This document shows positions 44,412 to 52,688 of a stretch of 64,000 nt of DNA, piece by piece. The notes under the pieces were generated by a model, which saw only the letters and a program-made list of their open reading frames with translations, ran no database searches and was not told the origin of the DNA. Every line of letters starts with the position of its first letter. Within the stretch, counting starts at the first letter, position 1. The stretch is from JACJYC01 sp964558465 (GTDB lineage: Bacteria > Bacteroidota > Bacteroidia > Chitinophagales > Saprospiraceae): assembly GCA_964558465.1 (NCBI GenBank), contig CAZLEF010000004.1, positions 62,001 through 126,000 on the forward strand, in the 5' to 3' direction. Made by a program: the position numbers and the translations under genes.

Positions 44412-45188
44412 TTATTTTTTCAAAGTAGCCAGCAACCGTTCGATCTCATCCCGGAAGCTTCTGCCGGAAACGAGTTGCTTTTCGTTTTTAAGGGTAAAAA
44501 GGTATTGGTTGTTTCCGGTGTATTTATAAGTCTTCAGGTAATTGGCGTTGATGAGCAGGGACCGGTGGATGCGAAAAAAAGGAAGTCCTGCCAGCGAAGA
44601 TTCAAACGACTGAAGGGTCTGGCGAAGGAGGTGGTTTTGGTTGGCAAGAAACAATTGGACATAGTTGCCCTGGGATTCAATATAGTATACGTCGAGAATA
44701 GAAAACTGGTGTATCCTGCCTTTGTCCCGGATTTCAATGGTAGCCGGTGAAGAAGAAGCGCGCAGGCTGAAGTCTTCGAGCAAACCGACCATTTGCCCGT
44801 GCAAAGCGGCTTTGTCCTTCAAGGCGATCTGACTTCTGGCGTAATCGAGCGCCTGGTTGAAACGCTCTTCGTCGTAGGGTTTCAGGAGGTAATCCACCGC
44901 ATGAACGTCAAAAGCCTTCAAGGCATACTGGTCAAAAGCAGTCACAAAAATGATGAATGGCAAATTGGCAGACCCGGACCGGGAAAGTACATCGAAACCC
45001 GTAAAATCAGGCATCTGAATATCCAGAAAAACCAGATCCGGCTTATGATCGGCGATCATGCGAAGCGCTTCTTTTCCGTTTTTGCACTCCCCGGTCACCG
45101 CAATATCCCCATGGAGTTCAAGCAACTTGCGGATGCGGGCCCTTGCAAGCGGTTCATCGTCGACGATCAGGGTTTTGATCTTCCTCAT
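44412..45188 (-). CDS. LytTR-family response regulator
   Basis: The true start is MRKIKTLIVDDEP (45188); a longer open frame runs through a word repeat and is rejected. The 258-residue protein has a receiver domain with D56 (LVFLDIQMP) and K in LLKPYDE. A LytTR DNA-binding domain covers about 155-258 (DVYYIESQGNYVQLFL, FFRIHRSLLINANYL). It should bind direct-repeat operators when phosphorylated by the LytS-type kinase encoded just upstream. The pair is separated by 158 bp of repeat DNA, so co-transcription is less certain than usual. Confidence 0.94.
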   Translation of the reverse strand: MRKIKTLIVDDEPLARARIRKLLELHGDIAVTGECKNGKEALRMIADHKPDLVFLDIQMPDFTGFDVLSRSGSANLPFIIFVTAFDQYALKAFDVHAVDYLLKPYDEERFNQALDYARSQIALKDKAALHGQMVGLLEDFSLRASSSPATIEIRDKGRIHQFSILDVYYIESQGNYVQLFLANQNHLLRQTLQSFESSLAGLPFFRIHRSLLINANYLKTYKYTGNNQYLFTLKNEKQLVSGRSFRDEIERLLATLKK

Positions 45189-45246
45189 AATGGAATAACG
45201 CAAAATGCGGGTTATTTGTAATACGATTGGACGTTTTGAACGATGG

Positions 45247-45375
45247 GGATGGGAGACTTGGAGACTTGGAGACGGGGAGCCGGGGAGATGGGGAGAAAGG
45301 GCGCCTTCACCCCCACACCAAGTCACTCTCTCACCCTCTCACTCTCTCATTCTCCCACCCTCTCACCCTCCTTGT
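45247..45375. repeat. GAGACTTGG / CTCTCACCCT inverted repeat
   Basis: GGAGACTTGG words, then GGGGAG words, are mirrored after a short centre by CACCAAGTCACTCTCTCACCC and TCTCACCCTC words. The right arm encodes the last residues and stop codon of the LytS-type kinase (45347 onward). It interrupts the kinase-regulator pair. Confidence 0.8.
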
Positions 45376-46474
45376 CCACTGTTTTTTGATAAGGGATGGT
45401 AACGCGGGCCTCAAATCCCCCTTCCGGCAGGTTTTGTACGGTCAGACTTGCCTGTGCTCCATACAATAGAGCAAGCCGGTTCTGGACGTTTTGAAGGCCG
45501 ATCCCGGTGGCAAACAGGTCCTCGCCGATATCAGGGGTTCCATCACCGTCATCCCGGATGGTGATGACCACAAAGCCCCCTTCCAAACCTGCCCGGACCT
45601 CTATCCTGCCTTTGTCGATACGCCGGGCAAAACCGTGTTTGATCGCATTTTCCACAAGCGGTTGCAGGATCAGGCTCGGCGCCAGGGCATCCAGGACTTC
45701 CCCGGCAATTTCGTATTTCACTTCCAGGCGGTCGTTAAAGCGGACCTGCTCGATATCGAGGTAATTCCGCACGAATTCCAGTTCCTGCCCCAGCGGGATC
45801 AGGTTGCGTTTTTCTTTATCCAGCACCGATCTGAGCAGGCCGCCCAGCCTCGAAACCACTTTCTGGGCGCCTTTTACGTCAATTTCCATGAGGGAGGAAA
45901 TGGTATTCAGGGTATTGAACAGAAAGTGGGGCTGGAGTTGGAGCTTCAGAGCGTTGAGTTTGGCGTTGGACAACTGGTTTTCCATTTGCGCCAGTTCGAG
46001 CGCTTTATCCTTGTATTGTTTCTGGTAATGGGCGGCAGTCAGAATGGCGTAAATGATCCAGTATTCCAGCAGACGCTGAAATAAAGCCAGGGGAAGGGTC
46101 CGGACAAGGTGGGTCACTTTTTCCGCAGGATAGGGTTCAACAAACAAGTGATAGGGCAGGTGGTACTCCAGGTTGGTGAATACCTCGTGCAACAACGCCA
46201 TGCCCAAACCGGCCAGGAGCGCCATGCCTTTTTCGCGCCACGAAGGCGATTGGATCCGGTAACGGGCAACCAGGTAATTGACAATGGGCAATACAAAAGC
46301 CCAAAATGAAAAATTGACCGCGTGGAACAAGAACTCCCGGGAGAAATGGAAACTCCTCTGCTGGGACCACAACAGATAGCCCATGTAACCTTTCAAGGTA
46401 AATACCAGGGCCAACACCAGCGACAGAACGATCCCCAGCCAATACGGCACCGGCAGTTTTTGCTTCCATTTCAT
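45347..46474 (-). CDS. LytS-type sensor histidine kinase
   Basis: The 375-residue kinase has four hydrophobic helices (about 12-30, 47-70, 82-100 and 128-148). A short coiled coil leads to the His_kinase domain with H183 (LQLQPHFLFNTLNTI). The ATPase N box is LVENAIKHGF and the G box is IRDDGDG, with GIGLQNVQNRL after it. The family signals to LytTR regulators such as the one encoded downstream. The final residues (KEGERVGE) come from the CTCTCACCCTC repeat and are probably not ancestral. The ligand is unknown. Confidence 0.92.
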   Translation of the reverse strand: MKWKQKLPVPYWLGIVLSLVLALVFTLKGYMGYLLWSQQRSFHFSREFLFHAVNFSFWAFVLPIVNYLVARYRIQSPSWREKGMALLAGLGMALLHEVFTNLEYHLPYHLFVEPYPAEKVTHLVRTLPLALFQRLLEYWIIYAILTAAHYQKQYKDKALELAQMENQLSNAKLNALKLQLQPHFLFNTLNTISSLMEIDVKGAQKVVSRLGGLLRSVLDKEKRNLIPLGQELEFVRNYLDIEQVRFNDRLEVKYEIAGEVLDALAPSLILQPLVENAIKHGFARRIDKGRIEVRAGLEGGFVVITIRDDGDGTPDIGEDLFATGIGLQNVQNRLALLYGAQASLTVQNLPEGGFEARVTIPYQKTVDKEGERVGE

Positions 46475-46646
46475 GGGTGCAAAGAAAGGGAAAAATAACG
46501 CAAATGCCTATATGAATGGGATGAGCGGGGGATTTAGGGATCAATGCATGGCGCTGGAAATGGCAAGTTCTGCACAACGGGCGACTAGACGGTGCAGTCC
46601 GGCCTGATCCGGATATATCGGCGCTACCATACACATCCTTCGGCAT

Positions 46647-47030
46647 TCATTTTTTGAATACCTTCTCCGCCTTTCCAACCGATTCCCAGGCCACCGGGCT
46701 CACATCATCATGGTTCAGCACCCGCAACTCCTGCCGGTCGATCCGCATGACCAACCGGCAGGCCGGATCGGGACAAACGACCCTCGAATCCGTTTCCATC
46801 CAGTCGGCCGGATGGTTTTTGCGTTGTTTGGCCGGGAGAAGCGGTATCGCGGATTGCAGGGCGTACAAACAAAAATCGGCGCCGTCGGGCATTGAGATTT
46901 TTCCGCCTTTCAGGTGAAAACAATCGCCTTCCCGCATATTGCAGGTGCAATGGCCTTCGATCTTTTCCACAACAACCCGGAGGTCGTACAATTCGAATTG
47001 ATCTTTGCGGAGGTTTTTATTTTTGCTCAT
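46647..47030 (-). CDS. TIGR04076-like small cysteine-rich protein
   Basis: The ~127-residue cytoplasmic protein has the pattern of the TIGR04076 family: YDLRVVVEKIEGHC near the start, GDCFHLKGGKISMPDGADFCLYALQSAIPLL in the middle, and a pair of cysteines in VVCPDPACRLVM. The CTC and CPDPAC pairs suggest a metal site. The family often sits near radical SAM or redox genes elsewhere but has no assigned role; no such neighbour is present here. Two Met codons (47036 and 47030) are possible starts. Confidence 0.75.
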   Translation of the reverse strand: MSKNKNLRKDQFELYDLRVVVEKIEGHCTCNMREGDCFHLKGGKISMPDGADFCLYALQSAIPLLPAKQRKNHPADWMETDSRVVCPDPACRLVMRIDRQELRVLNHDDVSPVAWESVGKAEKVFKK

Positions 47031-47087
47031 GATCATTAAAGTCTGCCTTCCTGTTATTTTTTTAGCGCCGGCTCGATTTTTTTTGAT

Positions 47088-47206
47088 TGATGATTGTCGA
47101 TAAATGATTGATGATTGTTGATGGGGCAGGTTCGTATAACGACGAAATTTCGTCCTTTATCCAAACATCAAAAATCAACAATCATCGACCATCAATCATC
47201 AATCAA
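47088..47206. repeat. GATTGATGATTG inverted repeat
   Basis: GATTGATGATTGTCGATAAATG words on the left are mirrored by CAACAATCATCGACC and ATCAATCATCAATC on the right around a unique centre near 47150. The pair forms a long imperfect hairpin between the TIGR04076-like and nhaC genes. Confidence 0.75.
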
Positions 47207-47279
47207 TTTGGGTTGCCATCCAATTAGTCTCTCTTGGCTCCGGGTATCTTTCACATATCCGTCACCGGTTGCCAACTGA

Positions 47280-48680
47280 CTACTGATCCGCCCTCCTGCC
47301 AAACCCAAACACCACCGCCATCAGCCCCATGCCCATCAAAGCCCACGAAATAAAATTATGCAGCCCCACCTGCAAAGGCGTTACAGCCGGAATGCCAAAT
47401 TCAGCGCCCGATTGGGTCGTATTGGCCATCAGGATGACCGGGATGAAATAGGGCGCAAGAAATGGAAAAACGCAGACGACCAGACTTAGAATATTGGCGC
47501 GCCGGACAGGCGGGATTCCCATCTGCTCCCCCGTTTTATTGGCAAATTCGGCTACCATTAAAATAGCAACGATGCTGTGGGTCGTCAGCAGTACGGCAGC
47601 GCCAACTACCCCGGCAATCCAGCTTTCGGCATGCCGGGGCGTCCGGCTGCGGTGGGATGCAAATTCCACCAGTTGACGGATCAGGCCGCTGGCCTTGAGG
47701 GTGGCCACCAACCCCATCAGCAGGATCGTGAAAAAACTGATGCCGACTGCCCTGTTGATGCCGTCGATGATAAAACTCCTGGCTGTCAGGTTTTCCGGAT
47801 CCAGGGAAATGACCTGGCCAACCGACAACAAACCGGTTCCCAGCCCTAGCAGTACGCCAAATACCAGCCCGGCCAGCAGCCCGTATAACAGGTGTTTGCC
47901 CCTTAAAAAAAGGGCTATGATCAGCACGGGAACCAATAACATCGGCAAACCGCCAGGGTCGCCGCCGGCCAGGCCCGATACCGGTTCCACAGCATCTCCT
48001 GCTGAAAAAGCGGCGCTGAGGCTATACGCAATCAACGCAATAACCCCGGCCGGAAGGATATACTTGAGCCGGCTCTTCACGGCAGAACCGATATCAACCT
48101 TCTGACTCAATGCGCTGGCAATGGTGGTATCGGAGATCGGCGCTGTAAAATCACCGAATGTGGCGCCTCCCAGAATGGCCCCGGCCAGCGTCGGCAAATC
48201 CGCGCCAACCACCCCACCTGCCGGATAAAGGATCGGTCCACAGATCAAAATAGTGGCAAAACTGGACCCTGTGGACAGGGATACCAGACAACAAATGATA
48301 AAAGCGCTGACCACAAAACCGGTACCATCCAGATTCAACTGCGCCGATACCCAGGCGAGGGCGTCCACAAAACCGGTGGTTGTCATTAAAACGCCAATGG
48401 TGGAGGCGAGGATCCAGGCCGTGATCATGATCATAACAATCTCCTGCGACATCCCCCCGATCACCGTCCTGCAAAAGGCATTTTTATCTTTGGCCAGGAA
48501 TAACCCGGCGGACAAAGCCAGGATCAATACCGGCCAAAAACCCCGTTCATCGGGGGCCCCGGAAAGGGCAATCCAGATCACCCCGCACACAAACAGGATG
48601 AAAGGCAGGATGGCCCCGAATATTCCGCCGTAAAAAATAACCGTCTGTCCGGCTTCCTTTTTGTTTGATCCTGTATCCAT
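47280..48680 (-). CDS. NhaC-family Na+/H+ antiporter
   Basis: The 466-residue inner-membrane protein has about twelve helices. Family landmarks are LVSLSTGSSFATI (about 135), AGAILGGATFGDFTAPISDTTIASA (about 165) and LLTTHSIVAILMVAEFA (about 360). NhaC proteins exchange Na+ or small organic substrates for H+; some relatives carry amino acids or lactate/malate. Its start codon directly abuts the aldo/keto reductase stop, which places it in a three-gene unit with that gene and a DUF885 peptidase. In that setting an organic-acid or amino-acid exchange role is possible. Confidence 0.9.
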   Translation of the reverse strand: MDTGSNKKEAGQTVIFYGGIFGAILPFILFVCGVIWIALSGAPDERGFWPVLILALSAGLFLAKDKNAFCRTVIGGMSQEIVMIMITAWILASTIGVLMTTTGFVDALAWVSAQLNLDGTGFVVSAFIICCLVSLSTGSSFATILICGPILYPAGGVVGADLPTLAGAILGGATFGDFTAPISDTTIASALSQKVDIGSAVKSRLKYILPAGVIALIAYSLSAAFSAGDAVEPVSGLAGGDPGGLPMLLVPVLIIALFLRGKHLLYGLLAGLVFGVLLGLGTGLLSVGQVISLDPENLTARSFIIDGINRAVGISFFTILLMGLVATLKASGLIRQLVEFASHRSRTPRHAESWIAGVVGAAVLLTTHSIVAILMVAEFANKTGEQMGIPPVRRANILSLVVCVFPFLAPYFIPVILMANTTQSGAEFGIPAVTPLQVGLHNFISWALMGMGLMAVVFGFGRRADQ

Positions 48681-49748
48681 TTACGTTCTTTGTCCGTTCA
48701 GGTTGTATTTCATGATCACGCCGTGTTTGCCGTTTTTGTCGCGCTCCAGGCCGTATACCGGGCCGCGCGGGCCCTGTGCCTTATCGACGATTTCCCGGAT
48801 GGCTTTTCTGTCTTCATCGTCCAGAACAAAACCGTTCAATTGCCGGAGCTTCGCCAGGTGGTTTTTGTTCCGTGCGCCGATGATCACGCCCGATACCCCG
48901 GGTTTGTCGAGGACATAACGCGCCGCCACCTCGGCAATCCCCACGCCGTATTTGCCGGCAATGACCCGAAGGGCTCGCAACACTTCCTGGAATAAAACAT
49001 ATCCGCCGAACTCATCGATCACCAACCGGTATTTGGTCAGCGACCGGTTTTCCAGGGGCTGGGGCGGATCGGGGGCGTCCAGATAGCGGTCGCTTAAAAA
49101 CCCACCTGCAACCGTTCCGTAACAGAGGAAAGTGAAACGATGGGTTTCGGCCAATTCACGCTGGTCGGTTTCCACCCTGTGATCCAGGATGGAGTACTGC
49201 ACCTGGTTGGATACGACCTGCACACCTGCATCGATGATCTCCTTTAAACGGTCGCCGTCGAAATTGGTGACGCCGATATGGCGGATCTTTCCTTCCTGTT
49301 GCAATTCAGCGAGGTGCATTGCGGCTTCGACATAACGGGGTTTGGCATAATCCCACCAGGAAAACTGCACCAGGTCGAGCCGGTCCACCCCCAGCCTTTT
49401 CAGCGAACGGTCGATCACCGCAGCAGTATCTGCTTTGGCGAGGGTCGCCAGGGCGTCGTAATCGGGGACATATTTGGTGTGGACCTGTACCGGCGGCAGG
49501 TGTCCGCTTGCAAAGGCGCCTTTGTATTGTTTCAGAAACTGGCCAATCAGTTCTTCAACACCGGTATAGATGTCGGCACAATCGAAGGTGGTAATGCCGG
49601 CCTCCACAAAAGCGCGCATATCTTCGATCGCTTCCTGCCTGTCGATTGTACCGTGACCGCCTGCCAGGTGCCAGCCGCCTTTCAAAATGCGCGAAATGGA
49701 GTAGCCGGGCGTTAATTCAAAACGGTCCGTGTTTTTTTGGGTTGTCAT
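48681..49748 (-). CDS. Aldo/keto reductase family protein, atypical active site
   Basis: The 355-residue TIM-barrel protein has the AKR landmarks GITTFDCADIYTGVEE (catalytic Asp and Tyr), VHTKYVPD (catalytic Lys), IRHIGVTNFDGDRL and a C-terminal NADP-binding segment (GVIIGARNKNHLAKL). The position usually held by the tetrad His, in a LVQFHWW-like strand, reads LVQFSWWDY, so the His appears replaced by Ser. Activity on aldehydes may therefore be altered or lost. It overlaps the DUF885 gene by 4 bp and abuts nhaC, so it is part of that operon. The substrate is unknown. Confidence 0.88.
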   Translation of the reverse strand: MTTQKNTDRFELTPGYSISRILKGGWHLAGGHGTIDRQEAIEDMRAFVEAGITTFDCADIYTGVEELIGQFLKQYKGAFASGHLPPVQVHTKYVPDYDALATLAKADTAAVIDRSLKRLGVDRLDLVQFSWWDYAKPRYVEAAMHLAELQQEGKIRHIGVTNFDGDRLKEIIDAGVQVVSNQVQYSILDHRVETDQRELAETHRFTFLCYGTVAGGFLSDRYLDAPDPPQPLENRSLTKYRLVIDEFGGYVLFQEVLRALRVIAGKYGVGIAEVAARYVLDKPGVSGVIIGARNKNHLAKLRQLNGFVLDDEDRKAIREIVDKAQGPRGPVYGLERDKNGKHGVIMKYNLNGQRT

Positions 49749-51454
49749 TGCCGGGTTATGGTTGCTTCAAGAAGGCGAGGTAATTCGTCGATGGGCGCCG
49801 GGCCTGCGCGCAGGATCGTATCCATGAAATCCCGTAATACAAACCGGTCGCCCAGGCGCTTTTTTTCCATGTCCAGCAGATCCGAGAATTGCCGGCCACC
49901 GAGAAAATACGAAGTCAACTGCAGGGGAGAGCCCATGATCCGACCCCAAAGGCTTTTTGCAAACTGGGGCGCCAGCAGGGAGGTCCCGACCGAGAATTGC
50001 ATGACCTGATCAGGGTTCCAGCCATTGCAGTGCACCTGGACGGAGGTGTAAGCCCGGTTGGCGTTCTCCAGCCGTTTGCGCAGGTGCGCCAGAAAGGTCA
50101 GCGGGTTATCTTTTTCCCAGCCTTCATCCAGCAATACCCTTTCGCAAAAAGTGGCCCAACCCTCGATATAAACGCCGTAAGGAAAGAGCAGCCGGACAGG
50201 GTGGGGCGATTCGCTGCTGATCTTCAACTGCATATAGTGGCCGGGAAGCAACTCATGGATGACGATCATCCGGTTGAAGGGTTTATTAAAAGAAGCCCAG
50301 AAGTCTTTCCGTTCCTGCTCCGGGAAGGTTTCCGGTATGGAGGGTAAATACAGGGTGGTCACCGGGTTGGGGGCGAAAGGCGGGGCGCTGTCCACCCAGC
50401 CGATCCGGGCGGCGGGGCCGGCGCTTTCGGGCGCGTGCAGGATGCGCAAGGTTGGAAATTCGGGCAGGGTTGCAATCCGGTGTTCTTCGATAAAACGGGT
50501 GGCGGCTTCGGTCAGGTCCAGCCAGAAGTTCAAATAATCTTCGCCGTTAAGGGGCGCATCTTTTTCCATATCGCCGAGGGCCATGCGCACCCGTTTTTCA
50601 TCCGTTTCCGGGATGGCATGTCCGGCGTATTGCCCGCGGAGGTAATCGAGCGATACCTGGTTCATCAGTGCTTTGGTCCTGTTGATTTCCTGCAGCGCCA
50701 TTTCCGCCAGTTTTTCGGGGGTCAGGTCGCTGTCGGTATACAGAGCCAGTTGGCGGGCATACTCGGTGCGGCCCAGGACGGGGGCGGCTTCCCCGGCTTC
50801 CGGCAGGATCCGGGTCCGGATATGGGTGATCAGCATACGGATACGACCCGCTGTTTTTTGACGTTCAGCGGTAAAATCATCACAGGCAGAGAACGGCGCA
50901 ACTTCCGGGAGTTCCTTTTCGTAGAATTCTACTGTGTTTTCCAGTATTTTTATACCGTTTTCCACTTCATTCCGGTTGCCACTGTGCAAGGATTGCATCG
51001 CCGTATCGCATAACTTTTGAACCGACACCATGCGTTTGCACAGCAACCGGTTTTTTTCCGGAGCGTCCAGGTAGTCCGCATTCAGGATAGGGTCGATAGC
51101 CCGGGCGATTAACGGCGCGAAAAGGGAGAGCGCAGGCGGTTGTTTCCATTGATCCAATTCCGAACGGGCCTGTACCCGAAGCAACCGGGCGTCGATCCGG
51201 TTTTCCTGAAAATAAGCAGATTGAGTATCGGAGACGATTCGCAGGATTTCCTGGTTGTAGCGCACCCAGTCTTCGAGGCGGCCTGCGGAGAAATCTTCAT
51301 AAAAAAAGACGGCGGCGTGGATTCCCTGTTCCAAGGCTTTGGAAGGGTAAAATTGTTTCCACTTTTCGACGTATTCCTGGCCGTAATCCCGGGATTGGGC
51401 ATTAACCGATGCCACCCAAAGGGCTGTGGCCAGGCAGATCAGGGTTGTTTTCAT
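49745..51454 (-). CDS. DUF885-family secreted metallopeptidase-like protein
   Basis: The start at 51454 gives a signal peptide (MKTTLICLATALWVASVNAQ) and 569 residues. The zinc motif is HELLPGH (family HExxPGH form) in MIVIHELLPGHYMQLKIS, with the downstream glutamate in YIEGWATFCERVLLDEGW. DUF885 proteins are predicted gluzincin-like peptidases; members act on short peptides or dipeptide-like substrates. It is first in the unit DUF885-AKR-nhaC, with a 4-bp overlap to AKR. A long hairpin separates it from the upstream DUF1611 gene. Confidence 0.88.
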   Translation of the reverse strand: MKTTLICLATALWVASVNAQSRDYGQEYVEKWKQFYPSKALEQGIHAAVFFYEDFSAGRLEDWVRYNQEILRIVSDTQSAYFQENRIDARLLRVQARSELDQWKQPPALSLFAPLIARAIDPILNADYLDAPEKNRLLCKRMVSVQKLCDTAMQSLHSGNRNEVENGIKILENTVEFYEKELPEVAPFSACDDFTAERQKTAGRIRMLITHIRTRILPEAGEAAPVLGRTEYARQLALYTDSDLTPEKLAEMALQEINRTKALMNQVSLDYLRGQYAGHAIPETDEKRVRMALGDMEKDAPLNGEDYLNFWLDLTEAATRFIEEHRIATLPEFPTLRILHAPESAGPAARIGWVDSAPPFAPNPVTTLYLPSIPETFPEQERKDFWASFNKPFNRMIVIHELLPGHYMQLKISSESPHPVRLLFPYGVYIEGWATFCERVLLDEGWEKDNPLTFLAHLRKRLENANRAYTSVQVHCNGWNPDQVMQFSVGTSLLAPQFAKSLWGRIMGSPLQLTSYFLGGRQFSDLLDMEKKRLGDRFVLRDFMDTILRAGPAPIDELPRLLEATITRQ

Positions 51455-51514
51455 ATGCGGCACTTAAACGTTGGCATTTCATTCAGAATACAATTTGGAC
51501 TACCGCCGGATCAT

Positions 51515-51561
51515 ATACTACGGGACATTTTGCCTTTAGAAACAAAAATGTCCGGTAGTAT
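51515..51561. other. Long near-perfect inverted repeat
   Basis: A 17-bp arm (ATACTACGGGACATTTT, 51515-51531) pairs with 51545-51561 with one mismatch and a 13-nt loop. It lies between two co-oriented genes and, unlike the other repeats, is not made of reiterated words. A terminator of the DUF1611 gene or an operator are both possible. Confidence 0.65.
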
Positions 51562-51574
51562 GCCATTGGATACC

Positions 51575-52636
51575 TCACGGCGCCAAAAACTCCCGGATCA
51601 CCGGCAACAACCGGCCCACCCCGTCTTTCAGGGGCCGCACCACGGGTATGCCCAGTTCCGCTTCCAACCGTTGTTGGTAAGCTGCAATCGCACCTTCCTC
51701 CATCTCCTCCTCGTTGAGGGTGATGCCCAGGGTGCGTGCGCCGTACATTTCGATCAGGCGCATCTCGTCGGCAACCGTGGGGAGGGAGCAGTGGTAGTCC
51801 TCAGTGCCTTCATAATAATGACGGCCCGGCGGGTGCTGCAAGATCACACCTTTGGCCTGGCCGGAAACCAGGAATTCGCTGCCGCAGGGGCCGGTAGGGT
51901 TGCGCAGGGCCGACTGGCCTTCGATCAGGATGACATCGGGGTGTGCGCCGCGGTCACATTCCACAATGACCCGTTCCACCTCGCCGCTGACAAAATCGTT
52001 GACCGTGGAATCAAAAATAAAACCGTAGGGATACCCCTGCATCCAGCCCGTTTGGCCGGTGTAGATCATCTCGGCCCTGATGCCGTTTTCCCGGCATGTT
52101 TCCAGGAGAAAGCGACAGGTGGTGCGTTTGCCCACGGCGCAGTCCGTACCCAGCACCGCGATCCGGGGGGCGCGGACGGAAAAGATCTCGCCGCTCCAGA
52201 ATTTGAGCTGACTCCGGGGCCGGGGTTTGCGGATATCGATCAGTTCGACTTCTTCGATCTTGGCCAGTTCGATGAATTCGGGGTCTTCGCTCAGGAAGGT
52301 ATGCAGGCCGTTGACCAGCGAACAGTTGTTGGCCATAGCGTTTTTGAGCGACTGGCGGAAGTCGGCCGGAAGCGCGCCGCCGGCCAGCGCCACGCCCACC
52401 ACGCAGTACCGGGGTTGTGGCAAACCCGAGGCAAAATAATCGGGCACGCTGGCAAAAACGGGGATATTCCTTTTTTTGCCGTCGAGGACTTCACCGGCGT
52501 CTTTTCCGGCAAAGCGGTAGTCAATAACCGCCAGGATATCAAAACGGTCGGTGCCGCGCAGGAGACCGTGGCAGGTTTTGGCGTTGTAGGTGTCCAGCAT
52601 TCCGTTGGTCAGGACGATGGCGGTGGATTTTTGCAT
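51575..52636 (-). CDS. DUF1611 P-loop protein, DgcN-like
   Basis: The 353-residue protein has a Rossmann-like N-terminal part (about 1-140) and a P-loop domain (about 165-353) with LGTDCAVGKRTT as its Walker A and VILIEGQSALRNP downstream. This is the DUF1611 architecture. A characterised member, DgcN, N-acetylates D-glutamate as the first step of a catabolic route whose second enzyme is the enolase-superfamily racemase DgcA. An epimerase of that superfamily is encoded at 41271 in this window. The link is suggestive because the two are not adjacent. It has its own TAnnTTTG box upstream. Confidence 0.85.
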   Translation of the reverse strand: MQKSTAIVLTNGMLDTYNAKTCHGLLRGTDRFDILAVIDYRFAGKDAGEVLDGKKRNIPVFASVPDYFASGLPQPRYCVVGVALAGGALPADFRQSLKNAMANNCSLVNGLHTFLSEDPEFIELAKIEEVELIDIRKPRPRSQLKFWSGEIFSVRAPRIAVLGTDCAVGKRTTCRFLLETCRENGIRAEMIYTGQTGWMQGYPYGFIFDSTVNDFVSGEVERVIVECDRGAHPDVILIEGQSALRNPTGPCGSEFLVSGQAKGVILQHPPGRHYYEGTEDYHCSLPTVADEMRLIEMYGARTLGITLNEEEMEEGAIAAYQQRLEAELGIPVVRPLKDGVGRLLPVIREFLAP

Positions 52637-52662
52637 AGATCGGATAAATGGTTAGTCCGATC

Positions 52663-52670
52663 CAAAAGTA
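52663..52670 (-). promoter_or_regulatory. Putative -7 box (TACTTTTG) of the DUF1611 gene
   Basis: The minus strand has TACTTTTG 27 bp before the start codon, with a TTTG-like element about 23 bp further upstream, just inside the neighbouring gene's 3' end. Confidence 0.5.
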
Positions 52671-52688
52671 GTAAAAGTGGGAGAAACG

